Of a stretch of DNA of 64,000 bases, positions 61,909 to 64,000 are shown piece by piece. Below the pieces are notes generated by a model, which was not told where the DNA came from, ran no database searches, and saw only the letters and a program-made list of their open reading frames with translations. The stretch's first letter is position 1, and the number at the start of each line of letters is the position of its first letter. The stretch is from NCBI GenBank assembly GCA_017302165.1, contig JAFLCW010000002.1, positions 186,001-250,000 of the forward strand. The letters are read 5' to 3'. A program made the position numbers and the translations under genes. This DNA is from Alphaproteobacteria bacterium (GTDB taxonomy: Bacteria > Pseudomonadota > Alphaproteobacteria > Micavibrionales > Micavibrionaceae).

Positions 61909-64000
61909 TTAAGGCGTCGTCGATAAAAGATGGGTCAGTAAAGCATCGCTCACTTCACCATCTACAGGAAGTTTTTGCTGTTCCTGATAACGACGGATAG
62001 AGGCAATCGTGCGTTCACCCAAAATCCCGTCCGTTTTTCCCTTGAAAAGCCCTTTGCTTTTTAACTGCTCTTGTATCTGCTGAGTCAAAAGTTGAACCGG
62101 GTTAGCAGGTGCCGCCGACGTCTGGTCTGATGATGCCAAAGAAGCTCCGGCTCGCTCTGCCCGCATCTTGTTCATGCGCGAGACGATGTTGTCGACATCT
62201 TCTGAACCAATCTGGAGTTTTTGGGTCATCTGCGCCAATGCAGAAGCGGCATCACGATTCCCCCCATCTGATGCCTTTTTATACCAGAACAACGCCTCAT
62301 TCGGGTTAGCCTCGCCCAACAAGGCGTTCTCATATACAAGACCTAAATTATAAGCGGCCTCAGGGACGCCATTATTGGCCGCCCGTTCAAAAAACATCGC
62401 CGCAATTTTGGGATCATAATCCGTACCGATCCCTTCGATATAGGCAATCCCCAAATTATACTGCGCTTCGGGGTGACCGGCTTTTGCGGCTTCACGGTAC
62501 CAATACAGGGCTTTATTCATATCCTTCGTGCCGTTCAATCCCTGATGGTATAAAACGCCCAGATTATACATGGCATTAGACACCCCGTTATCTGCCGATT
62601 CGCGGAACCAAAGTGACGCGCGTTCAAAATTCTGCGTCACCCCGCCTTGTCCGGCCGTGTAGATCGCGGCCAGATCATGCTGGGCTTCGGCATTACCGCC
62701 AAAAGCCGATGTTTCAATCGCCTTGACCATTTTCGGCAAAGACGGATCGGCCGAAATGCGGTCTGTGACAAGCCCTGATTTTTTTTCCTGGGCAACGTCC
62801 CGGGCAACCGATGATTTCTGCCGGTAGGCTTTTTCTTCTAATGCTTTTTGACCCACTGCAGAAATGGGTGCCACTGGCTTGACAGCTTCTGGCTCTACTG
62901 AGGGGGCTGGCGTATCCGCAGATTCCTGCGGGGCAATCTCATTTAACTGCGCGGCCAAGCCATCCGGGTTTTGTGCCAGAGCCTTATTCAATTCCGCAGG
63001 ATCCGCATTCAAAATATCCAAAGGCATATTCGCCGATGTCGTATCTTGCGCGGTGTCTTGAGTTGTCTGCGAGGATGGCACCGATGTTTCTGCATTATCT
63101 TGGACCAGCAGGTTTTCAGGAGATGAATTTAAATCCGTGCCCGAAGCTGGTGTAATCGTATCGTTCAGCGTGCTGACCTCCTCAGAGGTTTCCGCGTTCT
63201 CAGACTGTGATGTCTGTGCGGGAATCGCCTCCCAGCGTTTTGTCTCTAGGTCTAAACGCGCTAGTCCACCATTCTCCAGCACGGCAATTTGCGGCACGGT
63301 CGGTTGTTGCCATTGGTTCAGCACCCACCCCCCCAGCAACGCCGCGGCCATCATGGATGCCATACCCAGCGATTGCATTTGAACCGAACGTCGCCACCAC
63401 GGCTGATCACCTGAGATATCAATATGATCTTGTGTTTCCCCGCTTCGTGCCAGTGCGGGCATGTTAGGTAAGTTGGCTTGGACGGCGGCACTTTGATCGG
63501 TGAGCAAAACCAACGCTCTCGCACGAAGCGCATCTTGCGTTTCGGCGGTAATTTCTTCCAGCCGTTCCACTTTACGCAGGACACGCATTTTTTCCTGCGT
63601 CACTTTTTCAATCTGGCGGTCAAGGCGTGTTTGTTCCGTAATCGATTCATCCAGACGTTGCGTAATGGTGATATGTGTGTCTTCGGTGTCTTTCAGGCGT
63701 TTATCAATCAAGGCCTGACCTGCGGCGGCAGAGACCAGTTTTTCTTCGGTGTCTTTTAAGGCTTTTTCAAACCGCGCCTGACGCTGGGAGATATCTGTTT
63801 CTATTTTTTCCTGCGTCTGGAGTTTTGTTTCAAGACCCACCACAGCCTTTTCCGCCCGCTCGGCTTTGTCTTCCAATTGGGTGAGGGCTTTTCGGTATTC
63901 CCGAAGTTCGCTCAAAAGCTCATAACGCTCGGCTTCACTGCGCTTTAATTTGTCGCTGATCTGAGCCAATGTGCGGACAATTTCAATCCCCTGTCCCGCG
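61909..64000 (-). CDS. Sel1-repeat, peptidoglycan-binding coiled-coil protein (partial)
   Basis: A protein of at least 697 residues; the frame stays open to the right edge, so the true start lies outside. From the visible N-terminus: a long coiled coil, a membrane helix (MASMMAAALLGGWVLNQW), a long Ser/Thr/Glu/Pro-rich linker, about four Sel1 repeats (YNLGVLYHQGLNG, YNLGIAYIEGIGT, YNLGLVYENALLG), and a C-terminal peptidoglycan-binding domain (GKTDGILGERTIASIRRYQEQQKLPVDG). It resembles PodJ-like polarity proteins of alphaproteobacteria in layout: cytoplasmic coiled coil, helix, periplasmic Sel1 and wall-binding end. That identity is suggestive, not proven. Confidence 0.83.
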   Translation of the reverse strand, partial: AGQGIEIVRTLAQISDKLKRSEAERYELLSELREYRKALTQLEDKAERAEKAVVGLETKLQTQEKIETDISQRQARFEKALKDTEEKLVSAAAGQALIDKRLKDTEDTHITITQRLDESITEQTRLDRQIEKVTQEKMRVLRKVERLEEITAETQDALRARALVLLTDQSAAVQANLPNMPALARSGETQDHIDISGDQPWWRRSVQMQSLGMASMMAAALLGGWVLNQWQQPTVPQIAVLENGGLARLDLETKRWEAIPAQTSQSENAETSEEVSTLNDTITPASGTDLNSSPENLLVQDNAETSVPSSQTTQDTAQDTTSANMPLDILNADPAELNKALAQNPDGLAAQLNEIAPQESADTPAPSVEPEAVKPVAPISAVGQKALEEKAYRQKSSVARDVAQEKKSGLVTDRISADPSLPKMVKAIETSAFGGNAEAQHDLAAIYTAGQGGVTQNFERASLWFRESADNGVSNAMYNLGVLYHQGLNGTKDMNKALYWYREAAKAGHPEAQYNLGIAYIEGIGTDYDPKIAAMFFERAANNGVPEAAYNLGLVYENALLGEANPNEALFWYKKASDGGNRDAASALAQMTQKLQIGSEDVDNIVSRMNKMRAERAGASLASSDQTSAAPANPVQLLTQQIQEQLKSKGLFKGKTDGILGERTIASIRRYQEQQKLPVDGEVSDALLTHLLSTTP

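Overview
The window is a piece of an alphaproteobacterial chromosome with roughly 50% GC. Several independent signals point there: two perfect alphaproteobacterial LexA boxes (GTTC-N7-GTTC), an RpoH promoter of the alphaproteobacterial type (CTTG-N17-CTTATAT), a ROSE-like thermometer on hsp20, and the hsp20/DUF1150 pair. A Micavibrio-like or Rhodospirillales-like lineage would fit the gene set, but I cannot prove it. There are no rRNA or tRNA genes, no CRISPR array, no insertion sequence and no integrase.

Layout. 1-6048: the tail of a class A penicillin-binding protein, a carbamoylation cassette (SxtJ-like, DUF5989, carbamoyltransferase, SGNH hydrolase), a peroxiredoxin, a DsbD-N-like protein and YqgE. 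6049-10842: a class I ribonucleotide reductase operon with a LexA-controlled promoter; an AT-rich foreign gene and a methyltransferase sit between nrdA and nrdB. 10859-32565: mostly housekeeping genes (ornithine/lysine decarboxylase, Amt, diiron protein, PhoH, SCO1, SCP2, PanC, YdcF, acyl-CoA dehydrogenase, an M32 pseudopeptidase, RlmJ, TSUP permease, Hsp20, CysS, FolE, PyrC, HisI, a GGDEF-EAL protein). A 28-residue peptide with nine cysteines lies immediately upstream of cysS. 32636-37578: a three-gene leftward operon encoding a surface fibre with a phage-type S74 chaperone, a collagen-like protein with a C-terminal Hint domain, and a small membrane protein. 37890-42195: FolD, NADP-IDH, NhaA and an EamA transporter.

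42200-55162 is the most striking part. It is a compact T7/podovirus-type virion module (portal, scaffold, capsid, two tail-tube proteins, internal protein, terminase, lysin, GTA-type holin) with no integrase, replication genes, RNA polymerase, large ejection proteins or tail fibre. A divergent self-cleaving S24 repressor lies at its head. The main leftward promoter carries a LexA box at the start point and AGGA-N6-TCCT operators. The same operator lies between the -35 and -10 of a second promoter driving the capsid gene, which is followed by its own terminator. A PilZ gene is inserted on the opposite strand. I read this as a candidate podovirus-derived gene transfer agent, or a domesticated prophage, induced by DNA damage.

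55222-64000 returns to core functions: PyrE, NAD kinase, uracil-DNA glycosylase, ETF-ubiquinone oxidoreductase, a TPR lipoprotein, IspE, and a Sel1-repeat/peptidoglycan-binding protein that runs off the right edge.
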